Shown: in pieces, positions 1 through 8,462 of the stretch | How the letters are laid out: each line of letters starts with the position of its first letter | How positions within the stretch are numbered: the first letter of the stretch is position 1 | Origin: Fidelibacterota bacterium | Lineage (GTDB): Bacteria; Fidelibacterota; Marinisomatia; SCGC-AAA003-L08; GCA-2689995 | Direction: 5' to 3' | DNA length: 49,088 bases | Assembly: GCA_014381925.1 (NCBI GenBank) | Contig: JACNKR010000071.1 | Span: forward strand, 1 to 49,088 | Notes under the pieces: generated by a model | Told to the model about the DNA's origin: nothing | Databases searched by the model: none | The model's input: only the letters and a program-made list of their open reading frames with translations | Made by a program: the position numbers and the translations under genes

Positions 1-144
1 GTAAAACCGCTAAAGCGGTTTAAGATGATATATGAGCCATTGACCCCATCGTTAAAACGATGGGGTGAAATAGCATAACTTATAATTTTAGTTGTGGCGA
101 GAATGAGTAAAGAATTTAAAGTAACCCATGGATTTATCCATGGG
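1..144. repeat. Tandem hairpin repeat, copy 1 (REP-like)
   Basis: First copy of a 144-base sequence repeated exactly at a 195-base offset. It contains three palindromes: stem AAACCGC (4-10 with 15-21), stem ACCCCATCGT (43-52 with 57-66) and stem CCCATGGA (125-132 with 137-144). The stems differ, but every loop is TAAA or its reverse complement TTTA. The spacer to the next copy holds a fourth hairpin of the same kind (168-183). Clusters of short palindromes between genes are typical of REP elements mobilised by RAYT (Y1 HUH) transposases; that link is inferred, as no transposase lies in the window. The array may extend left of base 1. Confidence 0.8.
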
Positions 145-167
145 ATAAGAAAGTGTAGATATATATT

Positions 168-183
168 AACCGTTTTAACGGTT
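168..183. repeat. Hairpin in repeat spacer
   Basis: Stem AACCGT (168-173) pairs with ACGGTT (178-183) around a TTTA loop. It lies in the 51-base spacer between the two 144-base repeats and follows the same stem-variable, loop-constant rule as the hairpins inside the repeats. Confidence 0.6.
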
Positions 184-195
184 TATGGAAATATA

Positions 196-339
196 GTAAA
201 ACCGCTAAAGCGGTTTAAGATGATATATGAGCCATTGACCCCATCGTTAAAACGATGGGGTGAAATAGCATAACTTATAATTTTAGTTGTGGCGAGAATG
301 AGTAAAGAATTTAAAGTAACCCATGGATTTATCCATGGG
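196..339. repeat. Tandem hairpin repeat, copy 2 (REP-like)
   Basis: Second copy, identical to bases 1-144 over all 144 positions by direct reading, with the same three palindromes. Identity ends at base 340. The following sequence still carries a related, imperfect hairpin at 364-379 (AACCG with CGGTT), so a decayed spacer of the same unit seems to close the array. From 380 to 515 there is only AT-rich leader of the next gene, with no further structure that I can support. Confidence 0.8.
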
Positions 340-363
340 GATTGAAAAGAATTAACAGGTAAT

Positions 364-379
364 AACCGTTTAACCGGTT
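364..379. repeat. Terminal imperfect hairpin of the array
   Basis: AACCG (364-368) can pair with CGGTT (375-379). It resembles the spacer hairpin at 168-183 but has lost the exact TTTA loop. It is read as the degenerate end of the hairpin array. Confidence 0.4.
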
Positions 380-515
380 TTTAATATACAAAAACTATTA
401 AGAATTAAAATCCTCCGTAATCCATGTATATCTAAGTGTCAAAAAGATATAGAAAATAACAATAAATTTACACCGAATATTAATATTAAATTTTAAGTCT
501 TTATAACTCAAGAAT

Positions 516-1328
516 ATGACTGAAATACCTAAGAAATTACCACGACTTTATGTTAACATTTTTGGTGCACCGCTTCTACTTGGTGCAATATATTTTGGCA
601 ATACATATTTTATGGGATTATTTTTCATTATAAGTATGTTTTGTATTTATGAGTTTAATAATCTGAGTAAAAAAATGAATTACCAACTGATAAATTTCCT
701 ACCCTATTCAACTTTAGTATTCATACTTTTATCAAATGTAATTCAAATAGATATTATAAATGTTTTATTATTTTTAATTATTTCAGGAATGATATCTGCG
801 GTTCTTTTAAACTTAAAAGAACCTATTAATTCAATTTCAATTTCAATTTTTAGTTCAATTTGGATAGGTTTATTTTTCTATAGTTCAATTGGATTAAGAA
901 ATTTGTCTGAAAATGGATTAGTCTTAACAGGCGTAATGTTTATGTCTGTATGGATTTGTGATTCGGCAGCATATATTTTTGGAAAAAAATTTGGTGATAA
1001 AAAAATCGCACCCAATATAAGTCCAAAAAAAACATGGGTCGGGTCAATGAGTGGCTTACTTTTTACCCTTATATTTTTATTGAGTTTTTATTATTATCAT
1101 TGGTTCGATTATGATTTTACTTTAACTACAACTTTATTATTAGGATTCATTTTTGGAGGTGTTAGTCAATTTGGAGATTTGTTTGAGTCAAAATTTAAAC
1201 GAATAGCAAACATAAAAGATTCAAGCCATTTATTACAAGGTCATGGTGGTTTTTTAGATCGTTTTGACTCATTAATAATTACAGCACCTGCAACCCTATT
1301 ACTTATAAATTTATTGGAGAAATTTTGA
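516..1328 (+). CDS. cdsA: Phosphatidate cytidylyltransferase
   Basis: CdsA makes CDP-diacylglycerol from phosphatidic acid and CTP in the inner membrane, the branch point of phospholipid synthesis. The 270-residue length is normal. The protein is a series of hydrophobic helices followed by the family signature near the C-terminus: DSAAYIFGKKFG, then SPKKTWVG, then GDLFESKFKR and the ending GHGGFLDRFDSL, which contains the conserved Gly-Gly-x-x-Asp-Arg-x-Asp motif. The ATG start has no strong ribosome binding site. The stop codon overlaps the TTG start of the next gene by four bases, so cdsA is probably co-transcribed with the peptide transporter operon. Confidence 0.93.
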   Translation: MTEIPKKLPRLYVNIFGAPLLLGAIYFGNTYFMGLFFIISMFCIYEFNNLSKKMNYQLINFLPYSTLVFILLSNVIQIDIINVLLFLIISGMISAVLLNLKEPINSISISIFSSIWIGLFFYSSIGLRNLSENGLVLTGVMFMSVWICDSAAYIFGKKFGDKKIAPNISPKKTWVGSMSGLLFTLIFLLSFYYYHWFDYDFTLTTTLLLGFIFGGVSQFGDLFESKFKRIANIKDSSHLLQGHGGFLDRFDSLIITAPATLLLINLLEKF

Positions 1329-3115
1329 AAAAACTAATTTCATTTATTATATTATTATTAATTATTAATTGTGGTGGTGATTCTAAGAATACCCATTGGG
1401 AAATTGATTCTTCCAGTATGTCTCCAAATGAAAAAAAAGGAGATTGGATAATTGTACATGAGTTAGGCGATCCTGATAAATTACACCCCATCGTTTCAAC
1501 GGGTGCGAGTTCTACATATATTGAAAGTATGATTTTTCAAACCTTAATGGAAACAGATAATGAGACACTAGAACTTGTTCCTGTTCTTGCTGATGGTTTA
1601 CCTGAAATTTCAGAAGATAGATTATCCTATACATATAAAATTAGAAAGGATGCATATTTTTCTGATGGCACTCCAATAACAGGTGAAGCATTTATATTTT
1701 CCTTAAAAGCAATTAAAAACCCATTTTCAGATTCTGCACCAAGTCGAAATTATTATAAAGATGTTCAAAAGGCAGAACTTGTAAATGGAGATCCATATAA
1801 AATTAAATTTACTTGTAGTGATGTTTATTTTAAACACGATTTATTTATTGGTGGTAATTTGTATGCCTATCCAAAACACATTTATGATCCAAATGGATAT
1901 ATGGATGAACATACTTTTAGTGAATTAGATGAATTATTATTAAATTCTGAGGAAAAAGATGCAATTGAATTTAATAAAACGCCTGCTTTTTTATTTGCTG
2001 AATATTTTAATAGTACCGAAGTCGGAAGAAACCCAATAGGTTCGGGACCATATTTATTTAAAAGTTGGGTGACTGATGATCGAATTACATTGGAGAGAGA
2101 CCATGATTATTGGGGTGATAAAGTAGCTGGAAAAGAAAAAGTAAATTATGTAGAAAAATTAATTTATAAGTCCGTTAAGGAATTCTCTGTTGCACTTACA
2201 GGGTTAAAAAAAGGTGAAATTGATATGGTGAGAAGTTTAACTCCTGACCTATTTTATAATCAAACTAATTCAAAAAAATTCACTGAAAACTATAATAAAG
2301 AAACATTTTATTATCCATCATATACATATTTAGGGTGGAACAATGCTCACCCCATTTTTAAGGATAAAATGGTAAGAAGGGCAATGACACATCTATGTAA
2401 TAGAAAACAAATAATTGAGTCAGTTTATTATAATGACGGTCAAATTGCAAAAAGTAGTGTTTATTTTAAACGACCTGAATTTAATGATGGAATTGAACCT
2501 TATTCATTTAATCCAGAAATAGCTCGTAATTTATTAAAAGAAAGTGGTTGGGCTGATACGGACAATGATGGAATCTTAGATAAAATAATTGATGGGAAAC
2601 GAACAAAATTTAAATTTCGTTTTTTAACAAATGTGGGGAATGAAAAGAGAAAGCAAGTTGGCTTAATTATGGTTGAAGAAATGCGTAAAGTTGGAATAGA
2701 TGCTGATTTACAAACAATGGAATGGTCTGTATTTTTAAATAATGTCAGAGATCATAAATTTGATGCAATAATTTTAGGGTGGGCAATGCCAATAACTGAT
2801 TCAGACCCGTATCAAATTTGGCATTCTTCTCAAGCCGAAAATAGAGGATCTAACTCAATCAGTTTTAAAAATGAGCGAGTTGATGAGTTGATTGAAAAAA
2901 ACCGAAAAGAATTTGATTCAAAGGTTAGAAAAAAATACATGCTTGAATTTCAAGAAATATTACATGAAGAACAACCATATACATTTGTAGTTGTACCAAA
3001 ATCGAATATTTCTTATCATAAACGGTTTAGAGGAATTGAGATTTACCCATTTAGACCTGGTTATGATTTGCGTGAATGGTGGGTACCAAAAACACTTCAA
3101 AAATATTCTAAATAG
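1325..3115 (+). CDS. Family-5 peptide ABC transporter substrate-binding lipoprotein
   Basis: Binding component (OppA/DppA type, SBP_bac_5) of a peptide importer. The N-terminus is a lipoprotein signal with a lipobox ending in Cys16 (LIINC followed by GG), so it should be lipid-anchored in the periplasm. The 596-residue length fits, as do features such as LADGLPEISEDRLSYTYKIR, the YFSDGTPITGEAF segment and GSGPYLFKSW. The start is TTG, preceded by a good ribosome site (ggag) and overlapping the cdsA stop by four bases. Two permease genes follow within a few bases. Whether the substrate is di- or oligopeptide cannot be told from sequence alone. Confidence 0.92.
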   Translation: MKKLISFIILLLIINCGGDSKNTHWEIDSSSMSPNEKKGDWIIVHELGDPDKLHPIVSTGASSTYIESMIFQTLMETDNETLELVPVLADGLPEISEDRLSYTYKIRKDAYFSDGTPITGEAFIFSLKAIKNPFSDSAPSRNYYKDVQKAELVNGDPYKIKFTCSDVYFKHDLFIGGNLYAYPKHIYDPNGYMDEHTFSELDELLLNSEEKDAIEFNKTPAFLFAEYFNSTEVGRNPIGSGPYLFKSWVTDDRITLERDHDYWGDKVAGKEKVNYVEKLIYKSVKEFSVALTGLKKGEIDMVRSLTPDLFYNQTNSKKFTENYNKETFYYPSYTYLGWNNAHPIFKDKMVRRAMTHLCNRKQIIESVYYNDGQIAKSSVYFKRPEFNDGIEPYSFNPEIARNLLKESGWADTDNDGILDKIIDGKRTKFKFRFLTNVGNEKRKQVGLIMVEEMRKVGIDADLQTMEWSVFLNNVRDHKFDAIILGWAMPITDSDPYQIWHSSQAENRGSNSISFKNERVDELIEKNRKEFDSKVRKKYMLEFQEILHEEQPYTFVVVPKSNISYHKRFRGIEIYPFRPGYDLREWWVPKTLQKYSK

Positions 3116-3123
3116 AGCCATAA

Positions 3124-4224
3124 TTGCTTAACTATTTAATTCGTCGGGTACTCCTCATTATTCCCACTTTATTTGTAATTACAATTTTATCCTTCGCGAT
3201 TTCACGGTTAGCTCCAGGAGATCCCGCAGAATTAAAAGCAGGTATTGGTTCTTCTCAGGATTTATCGTCGGGTGAAGGAAATGATTTAAATGAGCGAATG
3301 ATTCAATTAATTCGTAAACAATGGAATTTAGATAAACCAATGTTTTATTTTTCATTATTTGAAAAAGTTGAAATGGAAACACCTAAATCATTATTTAACC
3401 GAATTAACTTGAAATGGAATGGCACACAAAACCAATACCATATTTGGACAGCTAATGTATTAAAATTAGATTTTGGGAACTCATTTCGAGATAATCAACC
3501 CGTGATAGATAAAATTAAAGAACGAATTCCTATCACTTTAACCTTAAATTTAATTTCAACTTTATTAGCATATTTAATCGCAATACCTCTGGGTATTTTT
3601 TCTGCAGTAAACCAGCATTCTATTTGGGATAGAATTAGTACGGTTGCTGTTTTTATATTATACTCATTACCTAATTTTTGGATTGGTACAATGCTTATCA
3701 TTTTCTTTGGAGGAGGTGATTTTTTCGATTGGTTCCCTTATGCGGGTTTATATTCAAATAATTATGAATATTTAACAACATTTGGGAAATTTAAAGATTT
3801 ATTATGGCATTTAATTTTACCAATAATTGTTTATACTTATGGTAGCTTTGCATATTTATCTCGCCAAATGAGAGTGGGAATGCTTGAAGTTATTCGTCAA
3901 GATTTTATTCGAACTGCAAGGGCAAAAGGATTATCTGAAAAGACTGTAATTTACAAGCATGCTTTGCGTAATTCTTTAATTCCTATTGTAACAATATTAG
4001 CATATATTTTACCAGCAATGATAGGCGGTAGTGTAATTATTGAAACAATTTTTACTATTCCGGGAATGGGTTCATTGGCTTTTGAAGCAATTACTTCAAG
4101 AGATTATCCAATTGTAATGGCCGTTTTTACAATTTCTGCGTTTTTAACTTTAGTTGGAATGTTAATTGCTGATTTATTATACTCAATTGTTGATCCTCGG
4201 ATCACCTTTGGAAGTAAAAGTTAA
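3124..4224 (+). CDS. Peptide ABC transporter permease (OppB/DppB type)
   Basis: First inner-membrane permease of the importer. The N-terminus MLNYLIRRVLLIIPTL is typical of the family, followed by the LAPGDPAE motif. The binding-protein-dependent transport domain spans about residues 140-360, with the EAA-type coupling loop around ARAKGLSEKTVIYKHALRNS. Between the first helix and the core there is a long polar segment (about residues 45-115), longer than in E. coli DppB; the partner permease also has an enlarged periplasmic loop. The start is TTG, eight bases after the preceding stop codon; no better start is visible. Confidence 0.92.
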   Translation: MLNYLIRRVLLIIPTLFVITILSFAISRLAPGDPAELKAGIGSSQDLSSGEGNDLNERMIQLIRKQWNLDKPMFYFSLFEKVEMETPKSLFNRINLKWNGTQNQYHIWTANVLKLDFGNSFRDNQPVIDKIKERIPITLTLNLISTLLAYLIAIPLGIFSAVNQHSIWDRISTVAVFILYSLPNFWIGTMLIIFFGGGDFFDWFPYAGLYSNNYEYLTTFGKFKDLLWHLILPIIVYTYGSFAYLSRQMRVGMLEVIRQDFIRTARAKGLSEKTVIYKHALRNSLIPIVTILAYILPAMIGGSVIIETIFTIPGMGSLAFEAITSRDYPIVMAVFTISAFLTLVGMLIADLLYSIVDPRITFGSKS

Positions 4225-4226
4225 TA

Positions 4227-5231
4227 GTGGTAAAAGGCCAATCATATAGAGAAATTGTTTCTCGTCAATTTATAAAAAATAAACCAGCTGTAATAAGTGC
4301 ATATTTAATATTGGGTATTTTTATGGTTGCGTTATTTGCTGATATTTTATCAAATGATAAACCATTAACTTGTAAAATTAAGGGTGAAAGATATTTCCCT
4401 GTATTTAAAGAATATATTGTAAAGATAGGATTATCAAATTGGCCGAATGATTTGCAAAATGCAGATTGGAAAAATTTGAATTATGAATCTGTTGTTTGGC
4501 CGATTGTACCATATTTACCAACCAGTTTAGATTATCGAGCTCGGTTTCATTCTCCCAGACCCGGTCATTGGTTGGGGACAGATCAAATTGGAAGAGATGT
4601 ATTAAGTGGTATGATTCATGGTACTCGAACCGCACTTGCCGTAGGACTAATTTCAATGGGAATTGCGATTGTAATTGGGTTAATCTTAGGTGCATTTGCG
4701 GGTTATTATGGAGGGTTATTAGATTTAATTGTTCAACGAATAATTGAAATTATGATGACTATTCCAACTTTCTTTTTAATTATTACGGTAGTTGCATTTT
4801 ATCCTGGCGGTGGTATTTGGTTAATTATGGTAATTATAGGGCTTACTTCATGGCCTGGAGTTGCTCGGTTTACCAGAGCTGAATTTTTAAAAATCAGAAA
4901 TATGGATTTTGTTGTTGCTGCACAGGCTTTAGGATATTCTGCACCACGAACAATATTTAAACATGTATTACCCAATGCAATAGCACCTGTTTTAGTTATT
5001 TCTGTATTTGGAATTGCATCCGCTATTTTAACGGAATCAGGGTTAAGTTTTTTGGGATTTGGTTCCGCATCAACGGTTTCATGGGGTTCAATACTTTCCG
5101 TTGCAAGAGGTGCAACTTATGCATGGTGGATGGCGGTATTTCCCGGCACAGCAATATTTATAACTGTGACCATTTATAATTTAGTAGGTGAAGGGTTAAG
5201 AGATGCAATGGACCCTCGATTAAAAAAATAA
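4227..5231 (+). CDS. Peptide ABC transporter permease (OppC/DppC type)
   Basis: Second permease. An N-terminal helix (about residues 18-38) is followed by an extended loop (about 40-115) ending in the family motif HWLGTDQIGRDVLS, then five or six helices with the coupling loop AAQALGYSAPRTIFKHVLPN and the C-terminal GEGLRDAMDPRLK, which is diagnostic of this family. Translation starts at GTG, two bases after the preceding stop. The first periplasmic loop is roughly 50 residues longer than in classical DppC, mirroring the enlarged loop of the upstream permease. The next gene follows after five bases. Confidence 0.92.
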   Translation: MVKGQSYREIVSRQFIKNKPAVISAYLILGIFMVALFADILSNDKPLTCKIKGERYFPVFKEYIVKIGLSNWPNDLQNADWKNLNYESVVWPIVPYLPTSLDYRARFHSPRPGHWLGTDQIGRDVLSGMIHGTRTALAVGLISMGIAIVIGLILGAFAGYYGGLLDLIVQRIIEIMMTIPTFFLIITVVAFYPGGGIWLIMVIIGLTSWPGVARFTRAEFLKIRNMDFVVAAQALGYSAPRTIFKHVLPNAIAPVLVISVFGIASAILTESGLSFLGFGSASTVSWGSILSVARGATYAWWMAVFPGTAIFITVTIYNLVGEGLRDAMDPRLKK

Positions 5232-5236
5232 GGATT

Positions 5237-7051
5237 ATGATAGGAAGTTTTAAATTAGATAAAATTAATAAAATACTTGCTACTGATTGTGGTTCTACAA
5301 CTACAAAAGCAATATTAATTCAAAAAGTTGATGGTGTTTATCGATTAACTCATCGAGGTGAAGCACCGACAACGGTTGAGGCTCCTTTTGAAGATGTTAC
5401 TAAAGGTGTTTTAAATTCGATTATTGAATTGGAAGAGCTATCTGGAATTAAGATATTAGATGGTGAAAAAATAATTAGTCCTTCTGAAGAAAATAAAGGA
5501 ATTGATATTTTTATTTCAACAAGTTCTGCAGGTGGTGGATTACAAATGATGGTTGGTGGAGTAGTTAAGGGTATGTCTGGTGAAAGTGCTCAACGGGCGG
5601 CCTTAGGGGCTGGTGCAATTGTTATGGATGTACTCGCATCTAATGATGGTCGATTATATCATGAAAAAGTAAAACGAATTAGGCAATTACGCCCAGATAT
5701 GATATTACTTTCGGGTGGAATTAATGGTGGTACCGTAAATCATGTTGTAGAATTAAGTGAAGTGCTACAAGCTGCAAATCCAAAACCAAGATTGGGAATT
5801 AATTTTAAATTGCCTGTGATTTTTGCTGGTAATGAAGATGCCACTGAAATGATTAAAAAAAGATTAGAAAATACAACTGATTTAATCTGTGTTGAAAATA
5901 TACGACCTACACTTGAACAGGAAAATTTAAAACCAAGCCGAGATAAAATTCATGATTTATTTATGGAACATGTAATGGCTCAGGCACCTGGATATAAAAA
6001 ATTAATGAGTTGGACAAATGTCCCAATTATGCCAACTCCTGGTGCCGTAGGTGAAATAATTCAAAAAATTGCTGAACAGGAAAATATTTCAGTTGTTGGT
6101 GTTGATATTGGAGGCGCAACAACCGATGTTTTTTCAGTATTTAAACAAAAGTTTAATCGTACTGTGAGTGCAAATTTAGGAATGAGCTATTCAATTTGTA
6201 ATGTTTTAGCTGAGGCTGGAATTGAAAATGTATCACGATGGGTGCCATTTGAATTAGATCAAAAAGATTTGACAAATAGAATCGCAAATAAAATGATTCG
6301 GCCAACAACAATTCCACAAACACTTATTGCGTTAAAAATTGAACAAGCAATTGCAAGAGAAGCATTAAGACTATCATTTAAACAGCATAAGGAATTTGCT
6401 GTTGATTTAAAAGGTGTTCAACAAGAACGGACAATTTCTGATGCCTTTGACCAGTCAGGTTCAGGGAATACACTTGTGAATATGCTTGAATTAGACATGT
6501 TAGTTGGTTCTGGTGGCGTTTTATCTCATGCTCCAAGAAGAGCTCAATCGGCGAGAATGTTAATTGATGCGTTTTTACCTGAAGGTATAACACAATTAGC
6601 AGTAGATTCAATTTTTATGATGCCACAACTTGGTGTGCTATCAACAGTGCATACTCAGGCAGCAGTTGAAGTTTTTGAAAAAGATTGTTTGATTTATTTA
6701 GGAGCGTGTATCGCTCCAACAGGTGAATTTCCAAAAGACTCTTTAATGTTCAAATATGAAATTAATATAAATAATGAAATTATTAAAGGAGAAATAAAAT
6801 CAGGGGAATTAAAATTAATAGGTACACCGGATGGATTTTATAATTCAAAATTAATCCCCGGGAAAAATTTAGATATTGGAGCAGGTATAAATGAACCGAT
6901 TAACACCAAATTAAGAGGTGGAGTTGTGGGAATATTCTTAGATGGAAGAGGACGAAACCCATTTATCATACCTGAAAATGTTGAAGATAGAGTTAAATCT
7001 TTAAATAATTGGTCTTCTGCAAGTAATGAATACCCTAAAGGGAAAATGTAA
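5237..7051 (+). CDS. MutL-type ASKHA ATPase (glutamate mutase MutL family)
   Basis: Member of the MutL family, actin/Hsp70-fold proteins originally named next to adenosylcobalamin-dependent glutamate mutase and thought to act as a chaperone or reactivase. Nucleotide-binding signatures are clear: ATDCGSTTTKAILI near residue 15, the LLSGGINGG segment around 157-165, and GVDIGGATTDVFS near 288. It has 604 residues, normal for the family, and starts after the ribosome site aagga. No cobalamin mutase subunit is encoded nearby. Instead it heads a run of genes for unknown membrane proteins, so here it may energise or assemble a membrane complex; that role is inference. Its stop overlaps the next start (TAATG). 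Confidence 0.8.
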   Translation: MIGSFKLDKINKILATDCGSTTTKAILIQKVDGVYRLTHRGEAPTTVEAPFEDVTKGVLNSIIELEELSGIKILDGEKIISPSEENKGIDIFISTSSAGGGLQMMVGGVVKGMSGESAQRAALGAGAIVMDVLASNDGRLYHEKVKRIRQLRPDMILLSGGINGGTVNHVVELSEVLQAANPKPRLGINFKLPVIFAGNEDATEMIKKRLENTTDLICVENIRPTLEQENLKPSRDKIHDLFMEHVMAQAPGYKKLMSWTNVPIMPTPGAVGEIIQKIAEQENISVVGVDIGGATTDVFSVFKQKFNRTVSANLGMSYSICNVLAEAGIENVSRWVPFELDQKDLTNRIANKMIRPTTIPQTLIALKIEQAIAREALRLSFKQHKEFAVDLKGVQQERTISDAFDQSGSGNTLVNMLELDMLVGSGGVLSHAPRRAQSARMLIDAFLPEGITQLAVDSIFMMPQLGVLSTVHTQAAVEVFEKDCLIYLGACIAPTGEFPKDSLMFKYEININNEIIKGEIKSGELKLIGTPDGFYNSKLIPGKNLDIGAGINEPINTKLRGGVVGIFLDGRGRNPFIIPENVEDRVKSLNNWSSASNEYPKGKM

Positions 7052-8175
7052 TGGCAAGATCATATACTCCTGGATTAAAAGTATTAGCGAATACAAAAGT
7101 AGAAAAGAATAGAAGATTACCATTAAAAGGTAAAGTGCTCGTTGAATTAGGGGAAAAAGTAGAAATTAATACAATTGTAGCTTCTACCAAAATTCCTGGA
7201 AATGTACAAATGCTAAATGTCGCTAAAAAATTAAATATTGATTCTGAGATGGTTAAAGAATCTATGCTTGTAAAAATTGATGATTCTATTTCAAAAGGGC
7301 AATTAATTGCAGAAAGTAAAGGATTATTTGGATTATTTAAGAGTCAATTAAAATCTCCAATTGATGGAACTATTGCAAATATTTCAGATGTAACAGGGCA
7401 AGTTATTTTATCTGAACCACCTATTCCAATTGAAGTGAATGCATATTCATCTGGAAAAATAAAATCAATAATTTCAGAAGAAGGAGTTGTTGTTGCATCT
7501 CAAGGTGCTTTAATTCAAGGGATTTTAGGAATTGGTGGAGAAAATCAAGGTCTTCTTGAAATAGTTGTAAACTCAAGAGATGAAATATTAACTGAAAATC
7601 ACATTAATGACACTCATAAAAATAAAATTATTATCGGTGGTTCTTTTTTAAATTTTGAAGCGTTTGAAAAAGCTAAAAAAATTGGTGTCGCGGGGATTGT
7701 TGTTGGTGGATTTAATTATAATTCACTTTCTAAAATTTTAGGCTATAATTTAGGTGTAGCAATTACAGGCTCAGAAGAATTAGGAATTTCTTTAATGATA
7801 ACGGAGGGGTTCGGTGAAATTTCAATGGCAGAAAGAACTTTTAATTTATTTAAGCAATTTGATGGGCGAATGGCTGTAATTAATGGTTCTACTCAAATTA
7901 GGGCAGGTGTAATTAGACCAGAAGTAATTATTCCACATGAAGATGATGAAAATGTCGAATTATTAACTGAAAATGATTTAATTATTTCGGAAGGATCAAT
8001 GGTGAGAGTTATTAGAGACCCTTATTTTGGAATGGTTGGAACTGTTATTGAATTACCTTCTTCCTTAACTGAATTAGAATCTGAAACAGAGGTTAGAATT
8101 GCAAAAGTGAAATTTAATAATAATCGAATCGAAATTATTCCACGAGCAAATTTAGAAATAATTTTATCAAAATAA
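7051..8175 (+). CDS. Barrel-sandwich (RnfC/lipoyl-like) and KOW domain protein, function unknown
   Basis: The function is not recognised. The N-terminal half has the look of barrel-sandwich hybrid domains as in RnfC, NqrA or lipoyl/biotinyl carriers. LPLKGKVLVELGEKVEINT is followed by LKSPIDGTIANISDVTGQV, the usual pattern of a glycine turn with hydrophobic strands. The C-terminal segment (about residues 315-374), reading GSMVRVIRDPYFGMVGTVIE, is a KOW-like motif. No cysteine cluster for Fe-S and no membrane helix is seen, so a cytosolic protein docking to the membrane proteins that follow is plausible. It overlaps both neighbours by single TAATG junctions, implying translational coupling with the MutL-like gene. 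Confidence 0.6.
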   Translation: MARSYTPGLKVLANTKVEKNRRLPLKGKVLVELGEKVEINTIVASTKIPGNVQMLNVAKKLNIDSEMVKESMLVKIDDSISKGQLIAESKGLFGLFKSQLKSPIDGTIANISDVTGQVILSEPPIPIEVNAYSSGKIKSIISEEGVVVASQGALIQGILGIGGENQGLLEIVVNSRDEILTENHINDTHKNKIIIGGSFLNFEAFEKAKKIGVAGIVVGGFNYNSLSKILGYNLGVAITGSEELGISLMITEGFGEISMAERTFNLFKQFDGRMAVINGSTQIRAGVIRPEVIIPHEDDENVELLTENDLIISEGSMVRVIRDPYFGMVGTVIELPSSLTELESETEVRIAKVKFNNNRIEIIPRANLEIILSK

Positions 8176-8462
8176 TGATGCAAGAACTAGAATTAACAGA
8201 AAAAGATCATATTAAAAATTTAGCAAGACGAATATTTGATCATGGATTTTCAATTCCTGCAATTTTGTTTTTAGAAATGATGAAATATGTATCATTTTTA
8301 GGTAGTCAGACAATGGTATTTTTTGGACCATTTCTAACTGTATTTATAAAATCTGATCCATATTATAAAATGGCAGAATTAATGGAAGATAAAAATAATG
8401 TTGAATTTCTTATGTTAGAAATAGAAAAATTAGAATCAGAAAAGAAAGCTCAAAATGGATAA
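8175..8462 (+). CDS. Small hydrophobic-core protein, unknown
   Basis: A 95-residue protein with a charged N-terminus, one hydrophobic stretch (about residues 25-57, containing IPAILFLEMMKYVSFLGSQ) and an acidic, coiled C-terminal tail. It may be a membrane-bound or peripheral subunit. The start is coupled to the previous stop (TAATG), and its end overlaps the next gene by eight bases. No family is recognised. The strict packing between larger conserved genes argues that it is real and belongs to the same complex. Confidence 0.65.
   Translation: MMQELELTEKDHIKNLARRIFDHGFSIPAILFLEMMKYVSFLGSQTMVFFGPFLTVFIKSDPYYKMAELMEDKNNVEFLMLEIEKLESEKKAQNG

Noticed and set aside
1..380. CRISPR array at the left end
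   Set aside because: The repeat units are 144 bases with internal hairpins and only two copies are seen; spacers are not of uniform CRISPR size and no cas gene is present.
1326..1328. TGA stop of cdsA read as selenocysteine, as the genome has tRNA-Sec
   Set aside because: cdsA ends at its normal family length and the next gene starts in the overlapping TTGA; no SECIS-like structure is needed to explain it.
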